The position numbers were made by a program, and so were the translations under genes. A DNA stretch of 64,000 nucleotides from Phytoseiulus persimilis (taxonomy: Eukaryota > Arthropoda > Arachnida > Mesostigmata > Phytoseiidae): NCBI GenBank assembly GCA_037576195.1, contig CM075104.1:27544211-27608210 (forward strand). Reading direction: 5' to 3'. Positions 23,962-37,078 of the stretch are shown one piece after another (the first letter of the stretch is position 1; every line of letters starts with the position of its first letter). The notes under the pieces are model-generated. The model was not told the DNA's origin. It did no database searches and saw nothing but the letters and a program-made list of their open reading frames with translations.

Positions 23962-26060
23962 TATCCGATTCAGCAATCCTGATTGGTCTCAATGGCAGGT
24001 CAACATTCTGCCCATTGGCAATCTCATACGGAGTGGATGGAGAAAGCTTAGCTGATGGGGTGTCATTACATGATCCCGATCGAACGATAGAGCGTGTATC
24101 GATGGATCAGATCCGCCGTGCTTTCATTCCGTAACGGAAAGTGATTCATCATCTTTAATGCTCAGATTAATAAGTAACAGTTGATGTTAACGGACTGGAG
24201 AGTTCTCTTGAAGCTCGTCAGCAGCAGAAGTCCCGGTAGATCCTTCGGGGAGGAGGAGCGGCGTTGTGAGGAGAAGCCGAGAGTACTTTACGCTTCAATG
24301 GCACTCGGTGGCATTCCGAGCAGCGTCCGGATACCGTTCACGTTTGTAGCTGTATTTCCATCATCGGTGGATGCTTGCACACAAATCTGCCTGGTAGTCA
24401 CTTGAGCACCGCTGTGAGCTCGTGATAAGAGCAATCAGGAAGGAAGACCAGTCGGGCAGGAAGATATAACTGGGAGCGGTCGAGTAACCGTGAGGGTTGA
24501 CCTCCACCGTGCTGTCCATTAATCGCGAATAAATCTATGCCCCGAAAATGTCTGTTCTTCAAACATTGTCGAAGAATTATGCCATGGAGCTAGAGTCCCG
24601 TCCGTATCAGGGAAAATTTCTCTCATCCTCCGGTCACTTCAGAGCCTCAATTTCCTCAGGGGCCCGTTTCCGATCGAGTGGTGTAGAGCGCATCGTATTC
24701 GTTCCACAAATCAGTGAGTTGCGATATGCATACTTCGTTTGCGGGTCTCAACATTCAGACTTCCGGCCTCAATTTATTCCCGAATTTATCTTGTGATGTT
24801 ACTTCGACTTGGGAAGAATGCCACCGATAGTTCTGCCCCTTCCGGAGAGATGGGGTGGTTAGATTAACCGACCTCAGTCGAACATCGACGAGTAATCGAA
24901 TATTCTCCGAGACTAGGTGACAACGTGAATGGGAGTCCATTGAAGAGGGATCCAGAGTTGAGCCGCTTCCGCACGTTCGCCGCAAACAGCGACAGTTCTC
25001 CCACGGCTGTCGGGAATAAGCCTCCTCGTCGCATACGGATCCTGGATGGATCGCAGCCTGCCGTGACTCCAAAGTTTGTGAGCTTCTAGCGAGTGCCGGT
25101 GCAACCGTTGGCACGGAGTGGATGGGTTCCGTTCACTGACTGTGAGGCTCAGCTCCGAAGCTGCCTCACCGATCGGTGTCGCGGCGCGTTCGACGTGGAG
25201 CGCCGATGAACTTGCGAAGGAAGAAAAGGTGTCCGCTGATGTCGGCTTCAAAACCACATCCGGAAGGAAATCTTACGTGGATTTCACAAGGAAACTTCAT
25301 CAGAAATCATTCCGTTAGTCCTTATGCTGGTTGTGAGCCGCAAACATGGTTCATGTGATCTTCATCGGCAGTCTGTTGTCAAGAAATTGACTCTCTTTGC
25401 GAGCCTCGCGGTGAGGATAATCAAACAGAAACCGAATCAGGAAACACAATGATAGGAGGAAAATAATTGTTTTAATCACATACATTCGAAGAAGTCACTT
25501 CCTGCCGGGCTTCAACGAGAGTGTCACAAAGCAATTTTGTGTGTCGACAAACATGAAGATTTGGGAATGGTCGTCTAATATTAATGATATCGATTTTGAT
25601 ACCATTGGTCTCGTAGGGATGAATAGTTATAGGATTCGAGAGCCTCGCACGGGAGCTGGATTGTTCTGCTTCTGTTCACCTCGCGGAACGGCTCAACTTT
25701 TTAACACAACAAGCCTCGATAAATAGGACGAAGGTCATCTCAGAACCGACACTTGGAGTTTTTTTCCGATTCAACCTTCTTTACTTACTACATTTACCGC
25801 TTCTCTTGACGGAGAATGAGGGTCGCAGATCAGAGATGCTGGTTTTCGCCCTGCTCTATTCGTTGATTGGTTTCCACAATGGAAATTACTAGAAACTTAT
25901 CTTCCATCAACTAGGTCACTCTAAGCAGCTAAACAAATTTCCATCTCATAGACTATATACCAGGAGGAAAACAAATATGAAGAGCAGTTCGGTCGATTCT
26001 GCAGTAAGGTCGAAACGTTCGATCCCTCTGCGAGAGGGTACTGCACGGAATGGAGGATCT
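23962..26060. other. No supported gene
   Basis: A possible polyadenylation signal for the fem-1-like gene lies at 24528-24533. Open frames around 24913-25358 exist on both strands without recognisable content. The right edge is the 3' flank of the minus-strand carboxypeptidase gene, where no AATAAA was found close to the stop. Confidence 0.45.
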
Positions 26061-29000
26061 TCATTCACCCACTTCTTGAAGCTGCTGTTTGGCTTCTTGG
26101 ATCCGTCTGGTTTCGGCTGCGATTAACGCGAGGATGTCGAGCGATTCTTTGTCGGGGTCTGTCTCGTCTTTAGCGACCGGTACCTGCATGAGAATATCTT
26201 CCGTCGGCAATCAATCACAAACAATCGATCACGAACAAATCCCAAATCATTCCGAGATCGCCGGCATGCTCGGACGTCGATCCGCATTCCTCACGCCAGC
26301 GGAAACGAATCCGGGATCGTGCCGAAAGGAAGTATGTTCGAGACCGCGGAAACATGCGTTCGTGCAGAGGAGTGCAACAAGTTTGCAGCACGGGTCCGGA
26401 GTTCAAATCTAGCTCTGAACGGAGTGGGGACTCGAGTAGACTGCACTGATTTTTTTTCACCGAGGATTAACAGATTGTAAAGAATCTCCGAGAGAGGTTC
26501 AACCGGAATTATTGTTCTCAACTCGGTGGCAATGAGTCATTCTCGACGGCGTCTCATCGCTTACGCATAGGAAACTAGCGATCGTTGGTTTCCCTTTGGA
26601 AGACTCTGCGATGGTTGACTATGACGATGTGCTGTTTTCATGGTTCATCGCAATGCTAAATAGCCCGAAAAATGACGTTGTTGATCGAGTAACAAAACGA
26701 AAAAAAGCGAAGATGCGACACAGACCTTTTACTTACAGTCACCTCAGCGGGCTGAAGTTTGAAGCTAAGTTGGAGCGATCCTTTGTTCTTATTGAAGTCC
26801 GGAACGTTTAGGGTCACTCTTTGAGCTTCGTAGCCCGGTGCAGAAGCTTGGAGCGTGTATTGACCTGATGAGAGGATCTCGATTAGACTATGCACGGAAA
26901 CAATTTGTTGGGGAAATCCGCTATGAAATCAGTTAGCTCGATAGAAACCTGGGAGTAGGATCCGCCAGAATTCGCCGATTTTGCTGGTGGTGACGTCATG
27001 CTTCATGTGTACCGGTATGCCTCCATCCCCAATGTTGAAAACCGAGATGTCGGCGTTGCTGACTGGGAGATTCGAGGACGCATCAACGACGAAACCTTTG
27101 ACGCCTTGGTGAGTCTGGAGGGAGAATGTCACTTTGCGTAATTTCGTGCCTTCCTTCGACATACAGCGAAACGTCTACAACTCGTCCTTGATAGAGTCGA
27201 ATAAGCTCACCCTCCACATGAACTCGATCAGTGCACGTTTATTTCTCTCCCATTCGCCTTGGAGCTCATTCGCTGGCGGGTATTTATCACAACCAAGCTC
27301 CAGAGTGATCTCGAAATCATTCGACGACAGATAGTTGAAATCCTGCATACCTCCGGCGACAGCGTACCATGCTGCTCCGTTGGTGATACCTACAATCAAC
27401 GGATCTGCGTGAGGTGGAATCCATCTCATGAGGAACGTGGCTCCATATGAGCTCTCAGACTGCAGAGCGGAACCCGTGAGATGACTCATCTCGAGAATCG
27501 AACCCGGCTTCCCCTCCCTTTCTGAAATCGTGCACCTCCGCGATGATCGCATTGCAGGCCTCCACGCACAAAGAAGGTTCTTGTACTGATGTTGATCCTC
27601 AAAGATTCAAGGAAAACGGTTTCGGTTCCAGCAATATTCTTCAGGCGTATTCTGAGTTCGATACGGCATCCTTCCCACTCACGAGTACTTCGAGTGTTAC
27701 GCACGAACTCGTTGATAAACGAATCGTCCGCCTAGGCCCAGGAAGCGAGATACGCCGATTGATGCCACGACTGATCAAGCTAGAGCTGAATTCTTTCACG
27801 AGCAACTTCGAATTCGCTGGACACTGACTGTCGATACGTTGACCTGCCTCCGCCTCATCCTTGCACGCCGAACTGTACAGACTGCTTGAGTCAACTTCTG
27901 TGCCGGACGCCGGGACCGTTTCAGACCCAGCGGGATCACACGTGCCCGAGCCCAAATAGTAACAATGACAATGGACAATACGCTCATGGCCAAGAACAAC
28001 GCAAACGCCCTGATAGGTGGGTGAGTTGAAGGAAACGTGAGCTTGGTCGCTCGTTCCGTTGTTCACTGATTCCTCTCGGTCGCCTGGCGAGCTGCCTGCC
28101 CTGCCCTTTCAATTTCTGTTTGGACACGGATTCACTTGAAGAACTACGCCCACCGGCGACCCGAATGCATAAACGCCGTCTGTTTCGCTCTGCTTCCACT
28201 AAATTGAAGAATGACGACAAGAAGGTTTGACCCGCTTGATCGGAAAGTCAGACCAAGTCTGAAATGCAGGTGAGAGGGGCGCGAACTGAGCTACGCGCTG
28301 CACCGTAACCACGAACGTTTACCTTTGGTATTCTGGAAGCCGTCGCCCGCGTCACAAGACCTTCCAAGATGCATTTCGGGGTGGTTATCGGCGTAGACTC
28401 TGGCCAGATACCTGAATACATCATCGTCCGGCGATGCCGTGTATCTAGTTGGAAAAACAGGAGCTCGGTTAGTCCGCGGTTCCCTCCTCGAAAGGCCGGA
28501 CGGCTGAGGGTAGGAAGCAGGGCTGAGACTCCGACTCGAAGATAGCCGGGAACGCTTACCGCCTTGAGGATCCGTCCGTGGTGTCATCGAACGGATAGTT
28601 GGCCACCAGAGCTCCGCCGTGAAGGTTCGCAGAGAGCACGAACGGCTTTGATATGATCCATTCGATGACAGCTCGAGTTTCCGGTTGAATCTATGGATTT
28701 TCGTAATCGTGCTCTAACACAATTCGATGAATTTTTCTGTGAGCATAATGAGCTCGAGCAGGATGGAGTCATGGTACATACGGCGTGGTCGAGGTTCCCA
28801 TCGAACAAGTGATGAGCCTTGGCATTTTCGTTCTGACTGCGAATTTGGTGGTACTTTTTATTCAGGTTCGGGAAGTCCCGGTTGAGATCGACGTCGTTGG
28901 CGTTGCCACGTCCTGTTAACCAGTCGCGTTTAGCCTGAAAACACAATCGACGCTCAGTTTTTCCGTCTCCGGCACCGTTCGCCAGAATATTGACAGAGAG

Positions 29001-32000
29001 ATTCGCTCTTTCTCTTCAGCATGTACTTTCTTCTAAGATCAGAAGGTCGAGACGGCCGGAGTGGAGACATGTCAGTGATCGAGTTAGTCGTGGGGAGCTC
29101 ATTCGATCAACCGTGGCTCCGCGATTGGAATTAGTCCTACAGATATTTAGTCGAGAAGGTGGAAAGGGTGAGTGGAGACAGACAAGTATACCCTGAACCA
29201 AGCGTTCCGTAACAGACCGCGTTCGATTAACTCCGGGTACCAGCTGCAAGCACCGTGAGGTTCTGATCGATGGGAGCGATCGTTCCCAGTTGCTTCCAGA
29301 AACTCGGTCTGTCTTGACTCACCCACCACGAGCGGAGTAACTGAGGGAAAGCTTGGGAAACGGTGTTCTTCCCAGATCTTACTTCGGTTGCCTTATCCCA
29401 GCCGTCGGGATTCATTGATGGCATGATGTGGATCCGGGTAGTGTTGATCAGGCGAGATATTTCTGGATCGCCTGCGTTGTACTTTTTGCACAGCTCGTCG
29501 GCAAGTTTCAAGAGAAGTTCTCGACCAAGGACTTCGTTCCCGTGCATGTTCCCCACGTATTTGAATTCCGGCTCGACTGGAAAAGACAAGACGATTCGTA
29601 TGTCCGGTGACCTACTTCGGGGTCGATATCAAATCAGCCATCAACATAAGTCATTTTTTCTCTTATCGTCGCGGGATGCATCTGATAATCAGAACCAATT
29701 TTCCGAGCGCGGACTCAAGCAATGACGAAGAAAGGAACCGGAGGCGAATATCACGGGATGTCGACGAAAAAACTAACAGCGGATGTTTGAAAGTGCCGGA
29801 TGTCGGTCTGTCTTCGCAATGCTGACAATGAAGACGACACGTTCAGCTGCCTGGAACGCTCTGCCTCGAAAATCCGCAGTCGAGCATTGCACAACAGCCC
29901 GCTGCGGCGGTCGGCGGCTCGGCTCTGTTGCAAAACAACAATCGTGGACGTTCCCATTCGTTTTCATTGGCTTACTCGGACGTAGGAGAGGTTTGCCTCC
30001 GATACTGACGAATCTCGATCTCGGAGTCGAGATAGCGGAAACTGCTCGCGGTTCTAGCAACCACTTCTACCGAGGTCCTGGATGAGCACCTGTATCCCGC
30101 TCCCCTCCGGTTACGGCAAACAGAAGTCCGGAAAGGAGGTTGCGTCGACCGGCAGGGGAGCATCTCTATGCCTGTTTCGGATCGTTGTTGGGCTCCAACG
30201 ATCTGAGTCCGGCCAAACCGGTGCTCCACCTCCGCAGCTCTTCCGCACAAGCCATCTAGATACAAAGCAATTTCTTCAATCATGAGCACTGATGTGGAAA
30301 ATCTGAGCGAGCCTAGAAGAGCTCCCGCTAGGAGCCTTCGCGTCAGGTACTCTCAGAAGAGATCCTTGGACAGGATGAGAAATATTCTCAGACGATCCCA
30401 GCTGACTCAGTCCGCGGGTAGCGTCAGGGATGTTCGGGAACCACTTACGCTACCTTGCGGACTCGCACCGAGCTGATCGACTCGTATTCGAGGAAGGTTC
30501 CATTCCCGGTCGGCGTCGTTCTCTCGCAATGCCGCATCAGGCGCGGGCTACGATTCTGGCTGAACCAGGCACAGGACGGCTTATTCCGTGGCTGCAATCA
30601 GTCCTCATGAAGCGTTCCATTCCGGATAAACTGAAGCTCTCCATCATTTTTGTTGACGAAGTCGCGGCGGCGATTCACCACTAGATAACAGCAACAGCGT
30701 GACTCGGAAACCTTCCGTAGCCGCGAACAATCCAAAACTCTCCCCGATATCTCTCGTTTGATTCTGGCTTTTGTTTCGATCACGAAGCCATTTTTCACGC
30801 AGAACTGATTCTCAGAAGCCCATACAGCCTTCGTTGATTCCGTTATTGTAGAGCGGACGTCTCGGATGTGCCGAAACTTTGACTAACCAATCACAACGGC
30901 GAACACACGATCAAATGATCGGCACAGCGGCAGGAGGAAAACTGATTCTTCGCGTCCAACAAAGAGGTTGGGTAACATCGGGGATACTAGCGAGTGACCA
31001 GACGGGAAGGAACGGTACCACGAAAATTGAGGGTGATTGCGGACCGGTTGGTCGTCCTTGTCTTCAAGCAAGGCAGAAATTCGCAGGAATGGATTCCCAC
31101 ATAATTGTTGCGGTTGGGGCGCTTTCCATCGGCTCAGCGAAGCATCGCCCATCCTTCAAAGCGACTCACACCTGAAGACCTCGCATCTCTAATGCCGAAA
31201 CCGCACAACTTCTCTGATCCGATACCAAGACTTGATCTTCTGTGAGCTCGTTCGGTAGGCTTCGCACGGAGACCGGTCAGAGTTGCAGAATTCGCTCCAG
31301 ATTCCAAACTCTTCCACGCTTAGCTTCAGACTCGTTGGCCTCTCGCTAAGACGGCCGTAGCGTTCTCGATGGCATACCGTTGCCGCAGCGGCGTCTATTA
31401 GATCCGTTCGTTATAAAGACGCAAGATAGCGAATCGAGAAATTCAGTCCATGATAATTGTGGCGAGTGCTGCTATCAGCTGTGAAATTCTGTCATCACAG
31501 GCAATTATTTCTGAATGGGAGCTATGTGGATAAAAGGTCCGGAACAAAATTCAACACTGCAATGTTTTTTCTAGATCCACTCGAAATGCGGATCGATCGA
31601 GCATCAAGATAAGCCACGCAGTCATGAAAATGACTCGCTGGAATTGACCACTCTGCTGCACGAGAACATGCGGCAAGAGGAAAACACACGCTCAAAGTCG
31701 TCGTCCGTCGGCGGCCGTCAAGAGCGAGGAGCAATCGGAAGGGTTCAAACTCACGCTCGTGCTCCTCTCGTGATACCTCTTAGGTAATTCACGTTCTGCT
31801 ATCGCGAGCTCCGCTGAATACAAATCGTTCCGACCATGAAGATTTCGAGATACGGTGCAGGAGGTAGGCCATCTCCGCCATCGCCGAGAAGGTGTAAGCA
31901 CAACATCCGGAATTATCGAAATATCTTGGTGAGTTATCAAGTTTCGTTTTCGCGGTAGGCAGAAACTCCGCTTGTGAACCGGTCGTATTTCCTAGTTCTC

Positions 32001-32845
32001 AGTCGCCGTTCTTGGAGCCAGATCAACGTTTCGGGCGTCGAAACAAAGCAGGGGAATTCTGGAGTTGAGCACGGAAACATAAGTCTCCCGGAAGGGAGTT
32101 TCAGAAGATAGCGGAGACCGGTATCTGAAAGCTGTGAGCTCGAGAATCTCGTTTCCGCCTCGCGCTATCAACTGAGTGCAAGCTTCCGAACGTATGCACG
32201 GACTGCGCACAAATTATCGTGGCAGATGTAGCTTGTCACGGGCGCGGCAGGTAAACGAGCTCCCTATCGTATGGAGCGAGCATACACCGATTGGGCTTTT
32301 GTGAGAAATACGAGCCCGCAGGGTGGACATAATGCAGGGAGAACGGAACAAATGTCATGCGTCTCGACGACTCGGAACCCGACTTAAATCCTGCAGCGGG
32401 AAAGAGTCATACCGACCGTCCCGCAACAGTCAGTTGTCGATTCGTTCAGATGAATGCCTCGAAACGTATCATTGAGGTTCCAAGAATGAAATGAGCTGGG
32501 AGACTCAGATCGGGATCCGAAATATCCAGATCCATATGGCCAACAGGGCTCCGCAGCAGGTGGCTGATACTCACGCGGCTCATGGACTCCGGGGTTTCCG
32601 GAGAACTCAATGACAGTCAGCGGCCAGCCCTTCAGGGAGCGGTAGTTGAGTTCGTAGAGGAGAGTGATCGACGGACATTCCTGGTTTATTCTCTCGAGCT
32701 CCTTATTCAACTCATAGTTGTTGTGATGCTTGAACTCGAATCCGCTGCGCTGAAGACCTTCCGTTGTTGAGATGAGAACGAGAACCACAAGGCACAGCCA
32801 CATCATTGGCCTCTTCACGTTAAGTTGGCCAAGTGACCGGCGCAT
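26061..32845 (-). CDS. CPE: Carboxypeptidase E-type metallocarboxypeptidase
   Basis: Nine exons (32845-32575, 29576-29383, 28934-28782, 28690-28560, 28444-28323, 27389-27211, 27114-26949, 26864-26737, 26183-26061) close in frame to 488 residues, close to vertebrate CPE. A signal peptide (hydrophobic [10 protein letters not shown]) precedes the M14B catalytic domain. Zinc ligands are in GNMHGNE and SANLHGG, the substrate-binding arginine is in DLNRDFP, and the catalytic glutamate is in [10 protein letters not shown] transthyretin-like domain (GVKGFV to ASAPGY) and an amphipathic C-terminal helix follow, as in CPE. The enzyme removes C-terminal Lys or Arg from prohormone intermediates in secretory granules. 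With one catalytic domain it is not the multidomain CPD, although CPM cannot be excluded by sequence reading alone. Intron 1 is about 3 kb, unlike the roughly 100-800 bp of the others. Confidence 0.92.
29577..32574 (-). other. Long first intron of the carboxypeptidase gene
   Basis: This 2,998-bp intron separates the signal-peptide exon from the first zinc-ligand exon. It contains open frames on both strands (for example 30282-30476 plus and 30883-31152 minus), none recognisable. It may hold regulatory elements or an alternative promoter; nothing specific was identified. Confidence 0.7.
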
Positions 32846-33566
32846 CGCACCTTTTCCTCTTTTTCGATGTCACAAACTCTCGAGCACAAAACACAGTTTC
32901 CTGTTGTCACCAGGCACGATGCGCGGTTAAGGCATCCGTACTACTCGCTGGAAAAAGAGCCGTCAGCCGAAGGGGAGAGTGCTGCAGTGGAGGGGAAGAG
33001 CGGAGGAGTCGCCATCCATCCAACCAACCGGCCGTCCAACCGACTAACCAGCCAGCAGGCTAGTCTGCCAGACGAGGTGCTTGCTTCAACGCAGCAACGT
33101 AGCGACGTTAAGTCGAGCGAAGACGCGCGCGCATACGTACATGCACACTTACAATCGCACGTAAGGCGAGGAATGACGTCATCCTGGACCGGAAACCTCT
33201 GAATGCAGTTAGAAAGACATCATCAATCAATCTATCGGAAGGTTTTTCGCTCTGGGTGACTTCTTCGAGAGCTGGCACACGATTGCAGTAACCGATCAGA
33301 AGGCTTTGATTGAGACGCCTTTCAACTCAACTCTCAGAGTTTCTGAAATAATATGAAATAGGAAGTTCGGATCGCGAGAACGCGATATGGCATATTCGTA
33401 TTCGCTGGCATTCGATCCAGTCGAACCGAGCGTGACTCAAACACTCGGCTTTCTTATAATCGACACGACTCATCAAAGATTTTGTGTGCTGTCAAACATT
33501 GAGACGGGCTTCAAATTAGTCCATAAGAGGTGATTACAGGGAAATTATCTTGCCATAGCACGAGGA
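32846..33566. repeat. Carboxypeptidase 5' flank with short simple repeat
   Basis: A CCATCC/CCAACC-type low-complexity run lies at about 33011-33060, in the upstream flank of the carboxypeptidase gene. No gene is supported in the rest; open frames at 32833-33202 on the plus strand look fortuitous. Confidence 0.6.
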
Positions 33567-34076
33567 GTGGCGATGTACGGCATGAGCGCAGGAGCGGGAG
33601 ACCAGAGACACTGTACAATCGAATTGGAAGCTCTCACGATGTCGAACTTCAGACGAGGCTCCGTCGCACGATATGAAATCGACAAGCTGTCGGTCGATCC
33701 TCTAGAAGCGGCTCTATCGAGGAGGACACGCTGCTCATCTTCCAGTCACAGAAAGAGGACCATCTGCTGCTTGTGTTGCATCCTCAAGCGTTGTCGTCCA
33801 TCGCGACGATCCCTTTCTCATTCAATGCAAGAGCGAAGTAGACCATTGCCGAGAGCGGCTGTCGACTCAAATTACTGCCCACACTTTGCGGAAACTTCGC
33901 TGCACGCCGACGCGATCATTGTGAACGACCGGAATCAGGACTCGGTTAGGTTCGAAACCTTTGTCCGAGGCCGGACAGGCACTGCTTCCGGAAGGAACTG
34001 CGGACAAGCACTCCGAGACTGTGCGTCCGGAGGGCTCAGGTTATCTTTAGATGAGAGGCACTCTGAGAGACGGTAG
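33567..34076 (+). CDS. Unidentified 169-codon ORF region
   Basis: An ATG frame of 169 codons begins MAMYGMSAGAGDQRH. All three plus frames are open over parts of it. A second frame reads EEDTLLIFQSQKEDHLLLVL near 33713-33775, and a third reads FLIQCKSEVDHCRERL near 33810-33860. Both look more protein-like than the long frame, so the real gene may be two or three exons in these frames. A PH-like fold is conceivable for the second and third pieces, but I cannot name the family. Confidence 0.25.
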   Translation: MAMYGMSAGAGDQRHCTIELEALTMSNFRRGSVARYEIDKLSVDPLEAALSRRTRCSSSSHRKRTICCLCCILKRCRPSRRSLSHSMQERSRPLPRAAVDSNYCPHFAETSLHADAIIVNDRNQDSVRFETFVRGRTGTASGRNCGQALRDCASGGLRLSLDERHSERR

Positions 34077-36170
34077 CTGACGCAGTTACTGATGCAATCA
34101 GTGAGCCGACGACTGAGGTGAATCTTGGGAACAACTCAAATGGCTTTTGTCGTCGGCCTGACAGAGCGAGAAGAGTTTGCGTCGGAACCGAAACCAGTGA
34201 CCCTCACTCGAAAGGATGAGACTCCCGAGACGCTAGCGGAGCGCTGAGCAGATCGAGCTAGCCAGAGCGCCTTGAGGTGATAGAAGTCCTGAGACGACAC
34301 CACCGAGCTTGCGAATTCGCTCCAAGGCAAAACTCCATGGAATCTCGTTCGCTTCACTGAACGTCGCGAAATATGTGGAGCTGTCTGTCATGAGCGTTTG
34401 TTGGAGTGCTGCCGTGATGCGCAGCGTGGCAGAACGATGTACAAAACTTGACTTGAGTCCTCCTCTGGTCGATTCAGCAACTCTGAACGCTCGCCGGACG
34501 AAGGGAGCGATCATTGCCCAGCAGCACAGCGCGGCTTTTTTTCTCGATTAACCATTCATCTGACGAAGTTTTCTTTCCTTTGGGGGCCCCTTGCAGTAGC
34601 AGCCACTGACCTCGGGACTCATGAGCAAAATTCTGTGCTTACGGCGGATAATGCTTAGTGCGGATCGTTTTTCAACAAAAGATTCAAGACCCGACTCGAA
34701 GAGTGCCCATCATAGTTGCTCCCTCGATACCCCGCCGACCACAGCGCTTCCGGTGCAGGCTATTTCACGACGAGCTAGGCGCAGAAGTCTTTCTATTCGA
34801 TATCACAAGTTGAGTTCATTGTTATTCTGACCGTTCGGCGACAGAGAGCCTTCTTTGGGAGTAGGAACTTCCTTGATTGATCTCCAGGGGACTTGAATCA
34901 TTGCCAAATAACGGACTTCCCGAGGAAGAAAAGCCATGTTTGAAAAAACGGATGGTCAGTTCGAACGGGAATCGTGGATTGCCCGGCTGATAGCGAAATC
35001 TATGTAGTGTTCGCCAGCGGGCTGTTTGGAGAACGTGGCGATTGAGTAACTGGCCGTGAACCTCGAGTGGATGAGCGGTTGGATTCACCCAACAAGCTCG
35101 TCTCGTGGCGAACAATTTGGTTCTGTGAATATGTCCGATCGAGCGGCCGGAACGAGTTGAACGCGGACTAGAGCGGGCTGAAGAGGGCGATGAGCTCCGG
35201 TGGGCTCGAGTATCACAATTCGGTTGAATCCCTGCACAGCTCGCGAATCCTGACACGGAACACGTCGGGTGAGTCCCTCAGCGTTTGAATGCAGAGGCTT
35301 ATGCTGGGGGAGGAGGGTCTGGCCGGGAGCAGTATGACCCTACATCAGGAGTTTGAGCTCGTACTATCAGGGGCGAGATTCCTCTCTTGCTAAAGTCCAT
35401 CAAGGCGGGATGATTTCGACTTCTGCAATGCAGCAGTCATGTTGTCATCCGAGAGCGTTGATACGTCCTCTGTGGCACTCCGTGACGAGAGCATGATTTC
35501 ACGAACGCGATGTGCGGATGGGATCTTCTCCAAATGAACTATAGCTTTCTGAGCCCCGGCTACCCGCCGAGGAATTACTGGGAGCAGGGGCTTGCAACCC
35601 CATTCGCCATATTAACGATGACGCGAAACGGGATTCCCCATGTCCCCGAGGAATCGGAGTCCTTCCACTTTAGAATAACGACCCAAGAGGCATTACCGGA
35701 GCTACTACTTATTAGGACAAATCGCTCTCTCAGGATCGGAGCGCACCGAGCGCTTCGGTCGCAACATAACTTAAACCAAGGAGTTGGAGGGTAATACAGA
35801 CGACAAAAGACACTTCCGCCGTCATTCGCTCGACTCGTAGATGTCACTCCCGGTGGTAGCATGACACTCTTGCAGCATTTCGAAGCATGAGGGAACGCGA
35901 AGGGAGAAACATGGACGGTTGAAATTGAGTCACCTGCCGCCCATAGGGCACCTCCCAACAACGACAGATGGGAGGAAAGGTGACATATTCGGTTGATGAT
36001 TTCGCTAGCCCTATTCCCACCACGGAAGCTTCTATCTGTCGTTGAACCGAAGACGGAATCCCTCAGTTTCGCAAAACCCGTCGAAAAATGACACAGCACG
36101 GCTACCGTAGCGAGATGTTCGGGACCCGCGACAAAGAGTTACCTCGTGTTTTTCGGAAACTAATAACGCA
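34077..36170. other. No supported gene
   Basis: Long open frames exist (34822-35256 minus, 35575-36099 minus, 35510-35794 plus) but conflict with one another and show no family motifs. Confidence 0.45.
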
Positions 36171-36176
36171 TTTATT
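36171..36176 (-). terminator. MRPL35 polyadenylation signal
   Basis: TTTATT on the plus strand reads AATAAA on the minus strand, 19 bp past the MRPL35 stop codon. Confidence 0.65.
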
Positions 36177-36195
36177 ACGTTTGTGGGCCACACGC

Positions 36196-36847
36196 TCATT
36201 TGTACGTTTTATAGACGAGATTCGGCGGTTTGAAGTTATCGTATGGTTCGTAGGGGGAATCCGGGAGGTAAGAGGGTTTTTTCATAGTCGGTGAAAACAT
36301 CTTATCTAGAACTTCTGAGTGTCTTTTACGACAGAATACGTGTTTTTTCATGTCGGCGATTTGTTCCGGAGTTTTTCTCCACAGTTGCCGGTAGCGCCCG
36401 GGCATAGCATGGATCCACAGCCCACAATTCAATCTGAAAAGGATCCAGGTCTGAAAAAAGATGAGCGGGGCGAGGCGAGCGCCGGTGTCACGGGAACAGT
36501 GACCGAGGAAGCTTTCATAACCGCTCACGGCTTCATCGGCAGCGACCTCAAAAGGCACAGATGTGGTGCAAGCCTGGGTTCCTTGCGTTTAAACCCTCGC
36601 AGGGCTGCTGACATTCGATGATTGGGAACGCAGAGGTTCAGAACTAAATAGCTTACCTGTAGAATCTTTCGTACGCCGCTTTAACATATTTTCTGGTTCC
36701 TTTGCGGTGACTATATTTAATCACAGTTCGGACTTGTTCGAATGTGCTGGAAGCGGGCACTAGGAGGTGACCAGCGTCGGAGCTCCACGGATTCAGGCTC
36801 GACCCCGGACCCAAATTCCTGACCGAGGAAACTATCGAACGTAGCAT
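36196..36847 (-). CDS. MRPL35: Mitochondrial large-subunit ribosomal protein bL35m
   Basis: Two exons (36847-36657 and 36433-36196) joined at AG|A give 142 residues. The protein starts MLRSIVSSVRNLG, a basic mitochondrial presequence. The diagnostic block spans the junction: the first exon ends TRKYVKAAYERFY, and the second opens with RLNCGLWIH, then RQLWRKTP, VFCRKRHSEVLDKM and a C-terminal DSPYEPYDNF. This matches metazoan MRPL35, which has RLHCGLW, KKTP, FCNKTQSKLLDKM and DPYQKYHD. It is a structural protein of the mitochondrial large ribosomal subunit. It is slightly shorter than the human protein because of a short leader. The frame extends further upstream, but the first ATG is the one used here. 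Confidence 0.95.
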
Positions 36848-37078
36848 GTTCTTCTGGAGAACCAAACCAAAACCTGCGCGAATGACGATTCCATCGAGTG
36901 TTCCTCAGGCCAATGTGCGGGTTTCCGGGATACCTTGCAGAAAGAGTGCGTGTTTAGGTTCTGCAACTCCGAAGGGGCTTGGAACTCCTCGATGACCATC
37001 GAAACAGCCGGCTTCAATACCATCGTATTTCCAATTGTGTTCTCGTTCGAGGCATCCATTCTTTCCCCTAGGAATTAG
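36848..37078. promoter_or_regulatory. Shared bidirectional promoter region, MRPL35 and THOC7
   Basis: The two start codons are head to head, 231 bp apart, with no room for separate long promoters. No TATA box was recognised. Co-regulation of the two housekeeping genes is inference from spacing alone. Confidence 0.55.

Noticed and set aside
26320..26420. Possible tRNA or tRNA-derived SINE (GAGTTCAAATCT looks like a B box)
   Set aside because: The flanking bases do not form a T stem and no D-arm or acceptor stem could be drawn.
36832..37059. 75-codon minus-strand ORF between MRPL35 and THOC7
   Set aside because: It runs through the shared promoter region and overlaps the MRPL35 start in a different frame; no homology was recognised.
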